Positions 8,766 through 17,613 of a stretch of 64,000 nt of DNA are shown one piece after another. A model generated the notes under the pieces. It made no database searches and was not told the origin of the DNA. It saw only the letters and a program-made list of their open reading frames with translations. The stretch spans positions 1,488,001 to 1,552,000 of the forward strand of contig NZ_CP041063.1 in assembly GCF_011082085.1 (NCBI RefSeq). Direction: 5' to 3'. How positions within the stretch are numbered: position 1 is the first letter of the stretch; every line of letters starts with the position of its first letter. A program made the translations under genes and the position numbers. The DNA is from Bacillus sp. Cs-700. Its GTDB lineage: Bacteria > Bacillota > Bacilli > Bacillales > Guptibacillaceae.

Positions 8766-9563
8766 TTATTTTTTAGGTTTGTTTTTAGCCATAATAAAGA
8801 TTGGTTCTAACTTTCCATCTTCATACATGAACGGTAGACCAGTTACGGGAACTAGTCCACTTGAAAAGAAGTGCATGGTTAACTGAGCAAGAGCATCGTA
8901 TCCGCGTTCATTCTCAATATCGGCAAATACTAAAACATCCTGATGAGGAACGGCTACAGCCAATTCACCCATCGCTTTTTTAGCCATTCGTTCGAGTAAA
9001 GTATCATTTAAGATCCGACTTGCATCGTAGCCATCGTTCGTATTCAAGAAGTAGAACGTATTACCGGCGACTGTATCTGATTTCACTTCTGTCGATAACC
9101 CTCTTAAATTAAACAACGAAACCTCGTGCAATGCTTCCTTTGTCCAACCTTCTTTCTCTAGCCATTCTTGATCAATGAGTCGATAGGAGTTCCCGAGATC
9201 AAGCGCATAATAAATCCGCGTTTCAGCAGTATGCTCTTCAAATACAAACGGAACCCCGCCTTCTGTCTCAGAAGCAAATGAACCAGAGCGAATAACTGGA
9301 AAGATTTGATTTTCCTTACCTGTTAATTCGTGCTTTTCTTTCATTACCTTGAGCGTCTCATCAACGTGATGGACCACTTCTTCAAGAACCTTCTCGCCAC
9401 GTTCTTCATACTTAGCAGCGAGTCCTTTAAGTCCAAGACTCATTCCTTTTCCTGTGGAACGGTCTTCTACTCTTAGTTTTTCTTCTTTTTGATTGTATGT
9501 AAGCTCACGATCTTCTTGCTGAAGCCGTTTTTCGAGCAATTTTTTCAGATCTTTTGGTTCCAT
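8766..9563 (-). CDS. ytpQ: DUF1444 family protein YtpQ
   Basis: A 265-residue soluble protein of the DUF1444 family, placed as in B. subtilis between ytpP and ytpR. The sequence is acidic, with no signal peptide or membrane helix. Patches such as FPVIRSGSFA near residue 86 and HQDVLVFADIENERGYDAL toward the C-terminus are the recognisable parts. No enzymatic motif is apparent. Coupling with the RNA-binding YtpR suggests a shared role, but nothing in the sequence shows what it does. It starts at an ATG with a modest GGTGG site. A terminator separates it from ytpP upstream. Confidence 0.85.
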   Translation of the reverse strand: MEPKDLKKLLEKRLQQEDRELTYNQKEEKLRVEDRSTGKGMSLGLKGLAAKYEERGEKVLEEVVHHVDETLKVMKEKHELTGKENQIFPVIRSGSFASETEGGVPFVFEEHTAETRIYYALDLGNSYRLIDQEWLEKEGWTKEALHEVSLFNLRGLSTEVKSDTVAGNTFYFLNTNDGYDASRILNDTLLERMAKKAMGELAVAVPHQDVLVFADIENERGYDALAQLTMHFFSSGLVPVTGLPFMYEDGKLEPIFIMAKNKPKK

Positions 9564-9619
9564 ATTTTCACCACCCTATACGAAGATGTCACCTTATCAT
9601 ACCATGAAACGAACGAATT

Positions 9620-9652
9620 AAAAAACAAAGCTATGCGACGCATAGCTTTGTT
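9620..9652 (-). terminator. Terminator after ytpP
   Basis: A 14-bp stem (AACAAAGCTATGCG) with a single-base loop centre lies 15 nt beyond the ytpP stop. It is followed by TTTTT on the minus strand and separates ytpP from ytpQ. Confidence 0.85.
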
Positions 9653-9666
9653 CCATGGATCGTCCG

Positions 9667-9981
9667 TTACTTTACACTTGTAAGAAATTCTTCTATTTCT
9701 TCTTTACTTTTTCGCATCTTACTTACAAAGCGTCCAGTTTCTTCTCCATCTTTAAATGCAACAAAGCTCGGAATACCAAAGATGTCCATTTCCTGACATA
9801 GCTCAATATGATCGTCACGATCAACGTAATAAAAATCCATCTCGCTATATTCTTTTTCTAGCTCTGGTAGAAATGGTTCAATCACTCGGCAATCCGGGCA
9901 CCAGTCTGCAGAAAAAAGAAGTACCGATTTCCCTTCTTTAATTGCTACTAAATATTCTTCATGTTTTTCAAATTTCTTCAT
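9667..9981 (-). CDS. ytpP: Thioredoxin-like protein YtpP
   Basis: A 104-residue thioredoxin-fold protein. The active site is WCPDC (cysteines 28 and 31) rather than the WCGPC of housekeeping thioredoxin, and a cis-proline motif FGIPSF lies near residue 73. It has no signal peptide and is cytoplasmic, probably a dithiol oxidoreductase; its partners are not evident. It starts 16 nt after the stop of the PfoR-like membrane gene with an AGGGAGGTTC site, so the two are co-transcribed. In B. subtilis ytpP lies beside ytpQ and ytpR, but here a terminator breaks that link. Confidence 0.9.
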   Translation of the reverse strand: MKKFEKHEEYLVAIKEGKSVLLFSADWCPDCRVIEPFLPELEKEYSEMDFYYVDRDDHIELCQEMDIFGIPSFVAFKDGEETGRFVSKMRKSKEEIEEFLTSVK

Positions 9982-9997
9982 GATGAACCTCCCTGTT

Positions 9998-11011
9998 TCA
10001 ATCTGTTTGTATCTTCATATCTCCAGGACGAATAAGTCCTTTTTGCCTCATTACTTCGGATATTAACAGACTTATTATTGCTGGTCCAACAAAATGCAAC
10101 ATAACAATCGCTAGCCAAATTTCGCCACCAGTCCCCATCACGTTAAACGTCATAATTTGTCCAACGAAACCACTTGTTCCCATTCCAGCACCGGAAGAAT
10201 TATTTAACAAAGAAAGCCAACCACTTCCAATTGGAGCAAGGATGGCGCCAGCTACCGTTGGCGGAAGCAAAATCCACGGATTTCGAACAATATTTGCAAC
10301 CTGTAGCATTGAAGTACCAATTCCTTGGGCAATTAAACCTCCTACCCCGTTTTCTCGATAGCTACTTACTGCAAAGCCGACCATCTGAGCGGCACACCCA
10401 ATTGTCGCTGCACCGGCTGCAATTCCCTCTAACCCTAGCATGATGGCAATTGCAGCACTAGAAATAGGCGCAGTAAGAGCAAGTCCCATAAGCACCGCAA
10501 CAATAATCCCCATAATAATCGGTCGTTGCTCCGTTGCCCACATGATCAGAGACCCGAAATTAGTAAGGAGTGATTGAATCCCCGGTCCAATGAGAGCCGC
10601 CGTTCCATAACCAGCGAAAATTGTTATTAACGGCGTCACGATAATGTCTAACTTAGTTGACTTCGAAACAAGCTTTCCTGCTTCAGAAGCCACAAGGGCT
10701 GCAACGTAACTACCAGCAGGACCACCAAGTTCGGCTCCAGCTGCACCTGCAAGAATAGCTGCAAACAATACAAGTGGAGGTGCTCCTAAACCATAGGCAA
10801 CCGCGACACCAATGGCTGGCCCCATTAAGCTCATTGCGAGTTCTCCCATTGGGGTTAAAAAAGAAAGCGCAGAGACTTGCCCACCAACTGTTTTAAGAAT
10901 TAAGCCAATAATTAACGATGAAAAGAGGCCAAGCGCCATATAGCTAAGCGCGGTTATAAAATACACACGCGGAGATAGCGTAATGCCTTTCTGATGTAAA
11001 AAATCTTTCAT
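9998..11011 (-). CDS. PfoR-like PTS_EIIC_2 family membrane protein
   Basis: A 337-residue integral membrane protein with about 9-10 hydrophobic helices and glycine/alanine-rich loops (for example [28 protein letters not shown]). It resembles the PTS_EIIC_2 family, which includes PfoR of Clostridium perfringens, named for an effect on perfringolysin O. The fold relates to sugar PTS permease domains, but no EIIA or EIIB domain is fused or adjacent, and no phosphorylation residue is seen. Transport without PTS phosphorylation, or a sensory role, are both possible. It is the first gene of a unit with ytpP. Confidence 0.7.
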   Translation of the reverse strand: MKDFLHQKGITLSPRVYFITALSYMALGLFSSLIIGLILKTVGGQVSALSFLTPMGELAMSLMGPAIGVAVAYGLGAPPLVLFAAILAGAAGAELGGPAGSYVAALVASEAGKLVSKSTKLDIIVTPLITIFAGYGTAALIGPGIQSLLTNFGSLIMWATEQRPIIMGIIVAVLMGLALTAPISSAAIAIMLGLEGIAAGAATIGCAAQMVGFAVSSYRENGVGGLIAQGIGTSMLQVANIVRNPWILLPPTVAGAILAPIGSGWLSLLNNSSGAGMGTSGFVGQIMTFNVMGTGGEIWLAIVMLHFVGPAIISLLISEVMRQKGLIRPGDMKIQTD

Positions 11012-11177
11012 CTGTTTCTCCTTTCAAATGTTATCCTGTTTTAGTATACACATATTTCTTTCACCACTTAATGAATCGATTAAACGGTCAAACCTTTCCC
11101 CCTAATCTATTTACTGGGAATAAATGAAAAAACCATGCTACAATAATGGCGTAAACAATTTAAAGGAGGCACTACTC

Positions 11178-11624
11178 ATGGAATTGACGGTTTATCTAGC
11201 TGGACAAATTCACGATGATTGGCGAAATGAAATGAAAGAAAACGCCATTAAAATGGAATTGCCTATTCAATTTGTTGGACCTATGGAAAATCATGATCGT
11301 TCAGACAACATTGGTGAAGAAATTAAAGGCGAACAACCTAATAAAATTCTGAAGGATGAATCTGCTTCTGAAATCAACAACCTGCGAACTCACGTTTTAC
11401 TTCATAAATCAGACGTAGTCATTGCACTTTTTGGTGAGAACTATAAACAGTGGAACAGTGCGATGGATGCCGCTACGGCGATCGCTCTTCAGAAACCACT
11501 TATTCTGATTCGCCCTGAATCCCTTCATCACCCACTAAAAGAACTTTCAAACAAAGCTCAAGTTACTGTTGAAAACACAGACCAGGCTTTAAAAGCATTA
11601 TCTTATATTTTCGAAACGAATTAA
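11178..11624 (+). CDS. ytoQ: YtoQ family protein
   Basis: A 148-residue soluble protein of the YtoQ family, related to nucleoside 2-deoxyribosyltransferase-like folds. Visible features are an N-terminal MELTVYLAGQIHDDWR, the typical opening strand with AGxI, and a later LRTHVLLHKSDVVIALFGENYKQWNSAMDA. The acid and asparagine in that stretch would sit in the active-site region if the fold holds. The substrate is unknown. The ATG at 11178 lies after AAAGGAGGC; an earlier in-frame ATG at 11124 lacks a ribosome binding site and is rejected. Its stop overlaps the stop of the convergent gene (TTAA shared). Confidence 0.82.
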   Translation: MELTVYLAGQIHDDWRNEMKENAIKMELPIQFVGPMENHDRSDNIGEEIKGEQPNKILKDESASEINNLRTHVLLHKSDVVIALFGENYKQWNSAMDAATAIALQKPLILIRPESLHHPLKELSNKAQVTVENTDQALKALSYIFETN

Positions 11625-12124
11625 CGCATTTGAAATTGGTATTGACCGATAAGTAGAGATACAAGATGATCGTACATGTCGGTTCTTGAGACGGTGCCGT
11701 TGGTAAAAATCCCAATGGCGCCTTCTTTTTTGCTTACGTCCGCTCGACTTGCATACTCGGAAATAACAGGACCTAATTCTTTTCCTTCCTCCAGCATTTT
11801 TTTAATATTATCAGGAAGCGGAAACCTTGCCCCACCCGCAATTACTTCTGTGCCATTTTTATCAACCAGAGCTCCCCAATTGCAAACGTATAATTTCTCT
11901 TCAATGATCTGAACTCCACCTTCAAGACCGATCCCTATTTTACTCTGACTTGTTGCCAATGCGGCTCTCGCCCGTTGTTTTGCTCCAAGAAGCGTTTCTT
12001 CATCTCCCCATGGTTGATCGGCAACACCAGAATCCACGTCCACCCCTATGACCTCACCTACAAAATGGTTTCTTACTGCGTTTATTTTCACCGGGTTCGT
12101 AGATCCAACTACTAAATAATTCAC
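11621..12124 (-). CDS. ITP/XTP phosphatase, DUF84 (YjjX) family
   Basis: A 167-residue enzyme of the DUF84/NTPase family that hydrolyses inosine and xanthosine triphosphates, keeping deaminated purines out of nucleic acids. The recognisable pattern is GSTNPVKINAV at the N-terminus (nucleotide-binding loop), GIGLEGGV near residue 64 and a KKEGAIGIFTNGTVSRTDMYDHLV tail. It starts at an ATG. It follows ytoP with a small hairpin in between, so it may be expressed separately or at reduced level. The reaction is known for family members; here it is inferred from sequence. Confidence 0.85.
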   Translation of the reverse strand: MNYLVVGSTNPVKINAVRNHFVGEVIGVDVDSGVADQPWGDEETLLGAKQRARAALATSQSKIGIGLEGGVQIIEEKLYVCNWGALVDKNGTEVIAGGARFPLPDNIKKMLEEGKELGPVISEYASRADVSKKEGAIGIFTNGTVSRTDMYDHLVSLLIGQYQFQMR

Positions 12125-12166
12125 TCAACATCCCTCCACCTACTTGATAAAAAATGCTCATAAGAA

Positions 12167-12187
12167 AAGGAGCCTCTTCGGCCCCTT
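12167..12187 (-). terminator. Weak hairpin after ytoP
   Basis: The stem AAGGGGCC/GGCTCCTT (one G-T pair) lies a few bases past the ytoP stop and is followed by TTCTTA on the minus strand. It is short, with a poor T run. Confidence 0.5.
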
Positions 12188-12191
12188 GTAC

Positions 12192-13259
12192 TTACACGTT
12201 GCTTTTAATACTATCTACCGTTGCCTGATCTGTTGATTTCACTAATTTTATGATTAATTCTTTTGCAGCTGCATAATCATCTATGTGGATCAATGAAGAA
12301 GAGGTATGAATATATCTGGAGCAAATTCCTACTACTGCAGAAGGAACACCATTATTGGACAGATGGACGCGCCCCGCATCCGTTCCTCCTTGAGAAATGA
12401 AATACTGATAAGGAATTTCATTACTTTCAGCCGTATCCAAGATAAAATCTCTTAAACCTTGATGGGTCACCATCGAGCGATCATAGATCCGTAGAAGTGC
12501 TCCTTTACCAAGCTGACCAAATTCATTCTTATCTCCAGTCATATCATTCGCTGGACTTGCGTCCAGTGCATAGAAAATATCCGGATTTATCATATTTGCT
12601 GCGGTTTGTGCACCTCTTAAGCCCACTTCTTCTTGAACCGTAGCCCCAGAATACAACTCATTCGGTACCTCTTCATTTTGAAGTTCTTTCAATAGTTCTA
12701 TCGCTAAACCTACCCCGTAACGATTATCCCAAGCTTTTGCCATGATTTTTTTTTCATTAGCCATTGGAGTGAAAGGGCATACCGGAACGATTTGCTGTCC
12801 TGGCTTAACGCCAATACGTTCGGCATCTTCCTTGTTGTCAGCACCAATATCGATAAGCATGTTTTTAATTGCCATTGGTTTATTACGAGTTGTATCATCA
12901 AGTAAATGCGGTGGGATTGATCCAATCACACCTGGAATTGGGCCGTTCTTCGTCATTACCTGGACACGCTGGGCGAGAAGAACTTGACTCCACCAACCTC
13001 CAAGGGTTTGAAAACGCAACATTCCATTTTCAGTAATGGATGTTACCATAAATCCAACTTCATCCATGTGGCCAGCGACCATTACACGTGGCCCATCGTT
13101 TCGTTTAACCCCAAAAACACTTCCAAGATTATCTTGAATAATTTCATCTGTATACTTACTAATTTCACTTTTTACGAATTTTCTAACATCATGCTCAAAA
13201 CCCGGTGCACCTTGTAGTTCCGTTAATGTTTTAAAAAGCGTCAACGTTTCTTTATTCAT
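12192..13259 (-). CDS. ytoP: M42 family glutamyl aminopeptidase YtoP
   Basis: A 355-residue cobalt- or zinc-dependent aminopeptidase of family M42, probably an oligomeric cytoplasmic peptidase trimming peptides from the N-terminus. Metal-site motifs are visible in order: [10 protein letters not shown] near residue 67, [10 protein letters not shown] near 175, the catalytic [10 protein letters not shown] near 209, ALDASP near 232 and a closing [11 protein letters not shown] near 316. Length and motif order fit the family. It starts at an ATG. The gene lies beside ytzB, divergently transcribed, as in B. subtilis. Confidence 0.93.
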   Translation of the reverse strand: MNKETLTLFKTLTELQGAPGFEHDVRKFVKSEISKYTDEIIQDNLGSVFGVKRNDGPRVMVAGHMDEVGFMVTSITENGMLRFQTLGGWWSQVLLAQRVQVMTKNGPIPGVIGSIPPHLLDDTTRNKPMAIKNMLIDIGADNKEDAERIGVKPGQQIVPVCPFTPMANEKKIMAKAWDNRYGVGLAIELLKELQNEEVPNELYSGATVQEEVGLRGAQTAANMINPDIFYALDASPANDMTGDKNEFGQLGKGALLRIYDRSMVTHQGLRDFILDTAESNEIPYQYFISQGGTDAGRVHLSNNGVPSAVVGICSRYIHTSSSLIHIDDYAAAKELIIKLVKSTDQATVDSIKSNV

Positions 13260-13345
13260 ATGTATCCCCTTCCATCGTTCGTCTCTTCCTATTGTATCGA
13301 ATCTGGTTGCTTGTTGCTAGTGTCGTGGATTTTCGATAGAAACAT

Positions 13346-13374
13346 TTGGTCCAAGTAAGAAATTCAGATATACT
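13346..13374 (+). promoter_or_regulatory. Promoter of ytzB
   Basis: TTGGTC and TATACT are separated by 17 bp, a good SigA-type promoter, about 50 bp ahead of the ytzB start. Confidence 0.7.
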
Positions 13375-13422
13375 ATAGATGGAAAACAAATTGCCCACTT
13401 GAAGAAGGGAGATTCGTAAGCA

Positions 13423-13737
13423 ATGAGAACAAAGGATTTGTTAGTTGGAGCACTAATTGGTGCAGGAGCCGCAGCAATTACAGTGTCTACAATCGCTTCA
13501 AAAAAAACGTACATTTCACCTGAAAAAGCGTTAAAAGCAGTGAAAGGTGCTGTAAAACCCGTATATACTGTTAAAGGGTCATGGATTCATATGAAAACGG
13601 ATTCAGTAGAGAAATTCAATCTTCCCTATACCGTTTATGCGGGAGGGTTAACCTGCGAAAAAGAAGGTGATCTTCAGCAGCTTGACTTTATGGTGGATGC
13701 AGAAACAGGCACATTAGTGGAATTACAGGCTCAATAA
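13423..13737 (+). CDS. ytzB: PepSY-like small protein YtzB
   Basis: A 104-residue protein with an N-terminal hydrophobic anchor or signal-like segment (residues 5-27, LLVGALIGAGAAAITVSTIAS). A compact domain follows with the pattern YISPEKALKAVKGAV ... GSWIHMKTDS ... YTVYAGGLT ... LDFMVDAETGTLVEL. This alternation resembles a single PepSY domain, which in other proteins inhibits or modulates peptidases at the cell surface. It sits back to back with the aminopeptidase gene ytoP, but a functional link is only suggestive. The ATG has a GAAGAAGGGAG site upstream. Confidence 0.75.
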   Translation: MRTKDLLVGALIGAGAAAITVSTIASKKTYISPEKALKAVKGAVKPVYTVKGSWIHMKTDSVEKFNLPYTVYAGGLTCEKEGDLQQLDFMVDAETGTLVELQAQ

Positions 13738-13763
13738 AAAATCACTGTTTGCAATCACAATAG

Positions 13764-13792
13764 AAATCCCCGTGCACGAGGCACGGGGATTT
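13764..13792. terminator. Bidirectional terminator
   Basis: A perfect 12-bp stem AAATCCCCGTGC with a 5-nt loop lies between the convergent ytzB and the unknown membrane gene at 13813. T residues flank it on both strands. Confidence 0.85.
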
Positions 13793-13812
13793 TGCTGTCT
13801 TATTTGGATCAA

Positions 13813-14355
13813 TTAAAAAGTAGTATTCGTGTCGTAAACGTTATTTTGCAATTTAAAACGAAGTGTTGAATACTTATTTTTAGTCCATAAGTAAGCAAGA
13901 AGAGCTGGACCAACAAGCATAATCGCACTTAGAAAAAGAATGACGCTCATGTGAAGGTGTTCACCTGTAACATCTGCGTGACTATCTTTATATTCCTTCG
14001 CTTTTTCAATATCCAATACTTTGGAATCTGGGATGATTGCATTGGCTTCTGTATCATAGAAAAGGACCTGTGTATGATCTTCAAAGAAAATGTTGTCACG
14101 AACGGTTGTAAACTCTACAAGCATCATTGAAACTTTGCTAAATTCCTTATCTGCTGAGCTATCCACTTCAAGATTTTCTGCGTCTACAACTTTTAAAGAA
14201 CCTTTGTCATAGTCATAGTGTTCTTCCCCAAGATAACTAGCTACGCCCTTCTTAACTTCATCACTAACATCCGCTTCAGCATGTGCTTCTGTTCCCGCGA
14301 AAGGAAATGCGATTAAAAATACAGCAAGAAGTGCAAAAATTCCTTTTTTCATCAT
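13813..14355 (-). CDS. Unknown exported protein with C-terminal membrane anchor
   Basis: I do not recognise this family. The roughly 180-residue product has an N-terminal signal peptide (hydrophobic stretch to about residue 20, then AHA as a likely cleavage site). An extracytoplasmic domain of about 105 residues is rich in Asp, Lys and Glu. One transmembrane helix (VILFLSAIMLVGPALLAYLW) follows, then a short basic cytoplasmic tail. It contains LGEEHYDYDKGSLKVVD and a valine-rich strand pattern but no catalytic motif. Two adjacent ATGs (14355, 14352) follow AGGAGG; either could be used. It stands alone between ytzB and proC. Confidence 0.7.
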   Translation of the reverse strand: MMKKGIFALLAVFLIAFPFAGTEAHAEADVSDEVKKGVASYLGEEHYDYDKGSLKVVDAENLEVDSSADKEFSKVSMMLVEFTTVRDNIFFEDHTQVLFYDTEANAIIPDSKVLDIEKAKEYKDSHADVTGEHLHMSVILFLSAIMLVGPALLAYLWTKNKYSTLRFKLQNNVYDTNTTF

Positions 14356-14520
14356 TTTTTCCTCCTCTATCAAACAAATTATCCAATTCTTATCATATCA
14401 TATTCCATCTATTATTCTACTAACATTTTGTAGAAAAAGACATCCAATAGGAGGAAATGACGGACAGATCATCCATCCTCGTTTACATTACGTTTACCCT
14501 TTCCGATTCATTTCATAACA

Positions 14521-14549
14521 AAAAAAGAACCGGTATGCACCGGTTCTTA
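14521..14549 (-). terminator. Terminator after proC
   Basis: A 9-bp stem AAGAACCGG/CCGGTTCTT with a 6-nt loop overlaps the proC stop. It is followed by TTTTTTT on the minus strand. Confidence 0.88.
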
Positions 14550-15389
14550 CTGAGTTACTGGTTTTTTATTGAATTGAGTACTAATTTCTTTTGAGCGTGT
14601 AGCTGCATTTTCAACCGCTGCTACAAAAGCTTCTCCGCCACCATTATCATACAAAGCTTCGAGACCAGCTTGAGTTGTACCGTTTGGTGAAGTTACTTTC
14701 TTTCTTAGTGCGGAAGGCGAATCTTCAGATTGCTCAGCCATCATTCCGGCACCTAGTACCGTTTGAACAGCCATTTTCCGAGCGGTTTCTGTTTCAATTC
14801 CACCTTCAATGGCAGCTTTCTCAAGACTCTCTATTACATAATAAATATAAGCGGGTCCGCTTCCTGCAACGCCTGTAAATACGTCCATTTGCTCTTCTTC
14901 GATAACAACTGTCTCCCCAATAGAACGTATAAGCGCGCGAGCAATTGTAACCTGCTCATCACTTACATGTGTGCCTGCCGCTAAAGCAGAAATAGATTTC
15001 CCAATCATACTTGATGTGTTTGGCATAACGCGGATGACTGGTTGTTCTCCATCCAGTTGCTCCTCAATATAGGAGGATGGTACGCCAGCTAGAACAGATA
15101 AGAGAAGTTGATCATTCGTGATAAAGTTCTCGATCCCTTCTAGTGCACGTTCAACATCTTTAGGTTTCATTGCAAGGATTACAACATCAGCCTCACGAAC
15201 GGCGAATTCTATGCTTTGCGTCGCCAATACGCCGTGGTTTTCCATTAGCTCCTGACGACGTTGTTCATTACTTCTGTTTGTCATAATAATACGTTCAGGT
15301 TCAATAGTACCTGACTCAATCATTCCTGCAGCCATTGCCTCTGCCATTGAACCCGCTCCGATAAACGTTACGGTTTTATTTTCTAGCAT
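14547..15389 (-). CDS. proC: Pyrroline-5-carboxylate reductase
   Basis: Last step of proline synthesis, reducing 1-pyrroline-5-carboxylate with NAD(P)H. The 280-residue protein has the N-terminal Rossmann loop FIGAGSMAEAMAAGM (residues 10-24), a central LSVLAGVPSSYIEEQL and RVMPNTSSMIGKS pattern, and the C-terminal family signature VAGSGPAYIYYVIESL with SPNGTTQAGLEAL. The length is normal. The ATG follows AAAGGAGGCAATC. B. subtilis holds several proC/proI/proG paralogues; which one this matches cannot be decided from sequence alone, and a housekeeping role is assumed. Confidence 0.95.
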   Translation of the reverse strand: MLENKTVTFIGAGSMAEAMAAGMIESGTIEPERIIMTNRSNEQRRQELMENHGVLATQSIEFAVREADVVILAMKPKDVERALEGIENFITNDQLLLSVLAGVPSSYIEEQLDGEQPVIRVMPNTSSMIGKSISALAAGTHVSDEQVTIARALIRSIGETVVIEEEQMDVFTGVAGSGPAYIYYVIESLEKAAIEGGIETETARKMAVQTVLGAGMMAEQSEDSPSALRKKVTSPNGTTQAGLEALYDNGGGEAFVAAVENAATRSKEISTQFNKKPVTQ

Positions 15390-15432
15390 GATTGCCTCCT
15401 TTGGATTTCCGAAAAATCATCTACGGTCATTT

Positions 15433-15461
15433 ATACTAACACTGCATCCTTAGACCTTCAA
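15433..15461 (-). promoter_or_regulatory. Promoter of proC
   Basis: On the minus strand TTGAAG is followed after 17 bp by TAGTAT, about 45 bp ahead of the proC start. Confidence 0.6.
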
Positions 15462-15672
15462 CCTTTTAGCCACAAGAAATAAGCATAAGCGCAAGATACT
15501 AAGTGAAAACGCTATCATTCGAATCTCACTGGAAACTGTATGAATGAGATGGACATATATCGGTTCTCACGCTCTCTCATCCCTTCTAATCAGCACTATA
15601 CTTTTAACAAAAGGTGGAAAATTAAGCTACTACACCAACTTTACAAATGCACCGTTATTTAATAAACAAGAA

Positions 15673-15699
15673 AAAGAGACTCCCATACGGAGCCTCTTT
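15673..15699 (-). terminator. Terminator after fruA
   Basis: Stem AAAGAG-A-CTCC pairs with GGAG-C-CTCTTT, with a mismatch in the middle and a 5-nt loop, just past the fruA stop. T residues follow on the minus strand. Confidence 0.7.
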
Positions 15700-15705
15700 C
15701 ACTTA

Positions 15706-17613
15706 TTATGCTTGTACTTGTGGTTTAGATTTTTTTAGTATACCAACCATCAAAGCTGTGATAATTGTACCAATGACGATAGCTAGGATGTAGAGTAGAA
15801 TATGAGTTAATGAGATGTTATTCACAGACCAGATAACAAACGCTCCGCCATGCGGTGCTGGTAAAGCTATATTAAATAACATTGTTAATGCGCCTGCTAC
15901 AGATGATCCAACAATAATAGAAGGAATCACTCGTCCTGGATCTGCTGCTGCAAATGGGATTGCTCCTTCTGTTATGAAGGAAGCCCCCATCACATAAGCG
16001 ACTTTACCTGCTTCACGCTCAGTTTTGTTGAAGCGATTTTTAAATAGCGTTGTTGCAAGAGCAAGCCCAAGTGGTGGCGTCATACCTCCTGCCATGATTG
16101 CTGCATGATACGTTAGATTACCTGCATCAATCATCGCAATACCGAATGTAAATGCTGCTTTATTGATTGGACCACCCATATCAACTGCCATCATACCACC
16201 AAGAATTAAGCCTAGTAGAAGCTTGTTTGTCGTACCCATTCCGCTCAACCAATTTTCTAGCCCTGTGTTTAAAGCTCCTACAGGTTCAATTACGACATAC
16301 ATCATAATGATTCCTGTGATAAAGATACCAAACAAAGGATATAGAAGAACCGGCTTTAACCCTTCTAGGGATTGTGGAAGTCCAGAGAAAAGCTTTTTCA
16401 AAAGAAGAACAGCGTAACCAGCAAGGAAACCTGCAATAAGTCCACCTAGAAAACCAGCCCCGTTCGTAGAAGCCATTAAACCACCAACTAGACCAGGAGC
16501 AAGACCAGGACGATCGGCAATACTCATTGCGATAAATCCTGCAAGGACTGGAATCATAAGAGCAAAGGCATTTCCACCGCCGATGGTGCTAAGTGCTGCT
16601 GCAAATGCATTGTAACTTGGATCATCTGGATTTGCAGCATTAATACCGAAGATAAATGAAAGGGCTATCAAAATACCGCCACCAACAACGAGCGGAAGCA
16701 TATTCGATACACCGTTCATTAAATGCTTATAGAATGCGGACTGCTTTCCTTTTCTTTCGTTTTTCTTCTCGCTGATTTGGTCTTCGTATGATCCAGAAGA
16801 TTTATAAACCGGAGCATCACCGTTTGCTGCTTGCTTTAGTAAATCAGCTGGCTTCCGGATGGCTTCTGCTACTGGAACTTCGATTACTTTCTTCCCTTTA
16901 AATCGATCCATTTCTACTTTTGTATCTGCCGCAACAATAATTCCTGGTGCCTTTTCAATCTCTTCATCAGTTAAACGGTTTTTCACGCCCCCTGATCCAT
17001 TTGTTTCAACTTTGACACTATAGCCCATTTCAGATGCTTTCGCTTTCAGTGCATCCGCAGCCATATAAGTGTGTGCAATACCCGTAGGACATGCTGTAAC
17101 CGCTAATATTTTCCCAGTAACTTCAGTTGTTTCTTCCAATTCATCTTCATCAGAACTTTCTTCTTCTTTCTGATCAAATGCTTGTAACACCTCTTCTTCC
17201 GTTCTTGCTTCAAGAAGTCCTTTACGGAATTCGTTATCCATTAAAAATGAAGATAGTCTTGATAGCGCTTCTAAATGTGTTTGGTTCGCTCCTTCAGTCG
17301 CAGCAATCATAAAGAACAAGTGCGCCGGCTGACCATCAAGAGACTGATAATCGATACCTGCATGAGAACGTCCAAAAACAATTGCCGGCGACTTTACGGC
17401 TGCAGTTTTGGCATGAGGAATGGCGATTCCTTCTCCAATCCCAGTCGTACTCTCTTTCTCACGGGCATGAATCGCTTTTTTGAACGCATTAAGGTCCTGC
17501 AATTTGCCTGCTCTCTCTAGTTTTTCAGACAGCTCATTAATAACACGATCTTTCGAATCCGCTTCAACGTTTAGAATCATTGTTTCTTTTGTTAATAATT
17601 CTGTGATTCTCAT
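15706..17613 (-). CDS. fruA: Fructose PTS permease EIIABC
   Basis: Imports fructose and phosphorylates it to fructose 1-phosphate. The 635-residue fusion has, in order, an EIIA domain with the phosphorylated histidine 67 in GIAIPHAK, an EIIB domain with cysteine 175 in TACPTGIAHT, and an EIIC membrane domain from about residue 285 with around nine helices and the GGMTPPLG loop. The domain order and length are those of Bacillus FruA. Its ATG overlaps the fruK stop by 4 bp (ATGA), giving translational coupling. The whole fruRKA unit is expected to be induced by fructose through FruR and repressed by glucose through CcpA. Confidence 0.96.
   Translation of the reverse strand: MRITELLTKETMILNVEADSKDRVINELSEKLERAGKLQDLNAFKKAIHAREKESTTGIGEGIAIPHAKTAAVKSPAIVFGRSHAGIDYQSLDGQPAHLFFMIAATEGANQTHLEALSRLSSFLMDNEFRKGLLEARTEEEVLQAFDQKEEESSDEDELEETTEVTGKILAVTACPTGIAHTYMAADALKAKASEMGYSVKVETNGSGGVKNRLTDEEIEKAPGIIVAADTKVEMDRFKGKKVIEVPVAEAIRKPADLLKQAANGDAPVYKSSGSYEDQISEKKNERKGKQSAFYKHLMNGVSNMLPLVVGGGILIALSFIFGINAANPDDPSYNAFAAALSTIGGGNAFALMIPVLAGFIAMSIADRPGLAPGLVGGLMASTNGAGFLGGLIAGFLAGYAVLLLKKLFSGLPQSLEGLKPVLLYPLFGIFITGIIMMYVVIEPVGALNTGLENWLSGMGTTNKLLLGLILGGMMAVDMGGPINKAAFTFGIAMIDAGNLTYHAAIMAGGMTPPLGLALATTLFKNRFNKTEREAGKVAYVMGASFITEGAIPFAAADPGRVIPSIIVGSSVAGALTMLFNIALPAPHGGAFVIWSVNNISLTHILLYILAIVIGTIITALMVGILKKSKPQVQA

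Larger units (their letters stand above)
15390..15705. other. Intergenic stretch between fruA and proC
   Basis: This 316-bp gap holds the proC promoter at its left end and the fruA terminator at its right end. The middle (about 15465-15670) shows no convincing reading frame, repeat or RNA structure. Confidence 0.6.

Noticed and set aside
11621-11624. The four shared bases of the convergent ytoQ and ITP phosphatase stops
   Set aside because: Both stops use the same TTAA; this is a compact arrangement, common in bacterial genomes and not informative by itself.
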